From Martinezella tropici (GTDB lineage: Bacteria; Pseudomonadota; Alphaproteobacteria; Rhizobiales; Rhizobiaceae): 64,000 bases of DNA. The notes under the pieces are model-generated. The model was not told the origin of the DNA and made no database searches. It was given only the letters and a program-made list of their open reading frames with translations. Shown here piece by piece: positions 63,264 to 64,000 of this stretch. The translations under genes were made by a program, and so were the position numbers. The stretch is taken from contig NZ_QMKK01000054.1 of NCBI RefSeq assembly GCF_003287875.1, positions 186,001 through 250,000 of the forward strand, in the 5' to 3' direction. Position 1 is the stretch's first letter. Each line of letters starts with the position of its first letter.

Positions 63264-64000
63264 CAGACACTTGCCGCCCTGCTCGGCGAGAGCTTGTCTG
63301 CTCTGGCCGCTGGCGCTGTCGGAGGTGGCGAAGGCGCCTCCTATGGGTATGGGGCTGTGCAGTATCAGTATAACTATCTCGACCATGCGGACAACGATGC
63401 GCTGAATGCTGCGAAGGCGGCATGCAAAGGCGGTGATGATACTGCCTGCGCGGAGAAAGCACGATTGGCGGCGAAGGATAGGCTGCAGCAAGACGCAATG
63501 ATTGCCTGCCGACCAAGTGGCTACCAGGCAGAAGGATGCGGCGCAGTTTTCGCTAGTGTGATCGCAGCATTGTCGAGTTACAGTGGCACGGCATCATCGT
63601 GGTTTATCTCGGCGGATCAATACCGCGCGGACCTTCGCAGCAGCGCTGGGCTTGATCAAATTTGGAAGATCATAGCTCCCGAAGGAGTCAACAGCCTTAC
63701 TGCGCAACAACAAGAAGACGCTGCGAGACCGATTCTTGTTCTTACGGGAGATCCGACCGGCGTTACTGCTCTGCCGTCGCTGATTGCCAAAGCAAACAAT
63801 GGTGATCCGCTCGCTCTGGTGCAGGTGCTGACGTTCTTTGCGAAGTTCAGGACGGGCAATGCGATTGACGATCTTCTCGAGGGCGGAAAGAGCGCCACAG
63901 GAATCCCGAATGATTGGAGACCGATCAACGGGCGGGTGCACAAGTCAACACTCCAGCAGGATTTACTTCATATATAACGCCCGACGGCGATATCGTTCAT
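63264..64000 (+). pseudogene. Orphan C-terminal part of a CdiA/FhaB-like polymorphic toxin, frameshifted, partial
   Basis: Directly after the GntR stop an open frame without a normal start (first TTG at 63294) reads TLAALLGESLSALAAGAVGG and YGYGAVQYQYNYLDH, then a Cys-containing helical segment. This resembles the pre-toxin region before the variable C-terminus of filamentous-hemagglutinin/CdiA proteins. The frame ends at 63977, but another frame from about 63943 continues as VNTPAGFTSYITPDGDIVH to the window end. One extra CA in gcacaag (63939-63942) explains the break. No 5' end of the giant exoprotein is present. Confidence 0.55.

Overview
The window looks like part of a Rhizobiaceae replicon, most likely a Rhizobium species. 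It has high GC, an intact minCDE operon preceded by a perfect CtrA-type site (TTAA-N7-TTAA), a divergent katG/oxyR pair, a GCG_CRPN small secreted protein, a DUF779 aldehyde dehydrogenase operon and a RIME-like Rhizobium intergenic palindromic element. In several rhizobia minCDE sits on a megaplasmid or chromid, so a secondary replicon is possible; this is inference only. I see no rRNA, tRNA, CRISPR array, replication origin or insertion sequence.

Layout. 1-5.3 kb: a DipZ-like CcdA/thioredoxin gene (cut by the window edge) diverges from a Tat-exported alpha/beta hydrolase. An OmpR-type two-component system and an OsmC/Ohr-type peroxide protein follow. Tandem TGTATC repeats lie in both promoter regions and suggest one regulon. 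5.4-8.6 kb: a 47-codon secreted peptide gene, minCDE and a NodB-like deacetylase. 8.6-15.6 kb: a structured non-coding stretch, a diguanylate cyclase, a beta-lactamase-fold hydrolase with a GNAT, an AraC regulator and leuA with a possible attenuator. 15.7-20.6 kb: a GCG_CRPN protein, a PAP2 phosphatase, and an AcoR-like regulator without AAA+ domain next to an aldehyde dehydrogenase/DUF779 operon. 20.6-26.9 kb: a zone with four broken genes (PfpI start, alpha/beta hydrolase, CsbD, acyltransferase) among small stress-type genes and an aldo/keto reductase that lacks its catalytic tetrad.

26.9-30.8 kb: katG/oxyR and a small protein. 31-37.3 kb: a five-gene operon (DHP-decarboxylase-like binding protein, polar amino acid ABC transporter, M20 amidohydrolase) divergent from a MocR-type regulator, with a 10-bp inverted repeat between them. 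37.3-40.8 kb: an acyltransferase, a glycosyltransferase-like protein and a Wzx-type flippase, probably for surface polysaccharide. 41-47.6 kb: a DnaJ-domain protein, DegP, a DUF2161 nuclease-fold protein and a LysR / MFS / aldo-keto reductase set. 47.6-53.6 kb: a large soluble GH94 phosphorylase and a GH2 beta-mannosidase. 53.8-57.3 kb: pentapeptide, PAS-GGDEF-EAL and VOC proteins.

57.3-63.3 kb: a likely kynurenine operon (PF04392-type ABC importer, kynureninase, kynurenine-formamidase-like hydrolase) with a RIME-like palindrome inside it, divergent from a GntR regulator. 63.26-64 kb: an orphan C-terminal end of a filamentous-hemagglutinin/CdiA-like polymorphic toxin, joined directly to the end of the GntR gene and apparently frameshifted by a CA dinucleotide.
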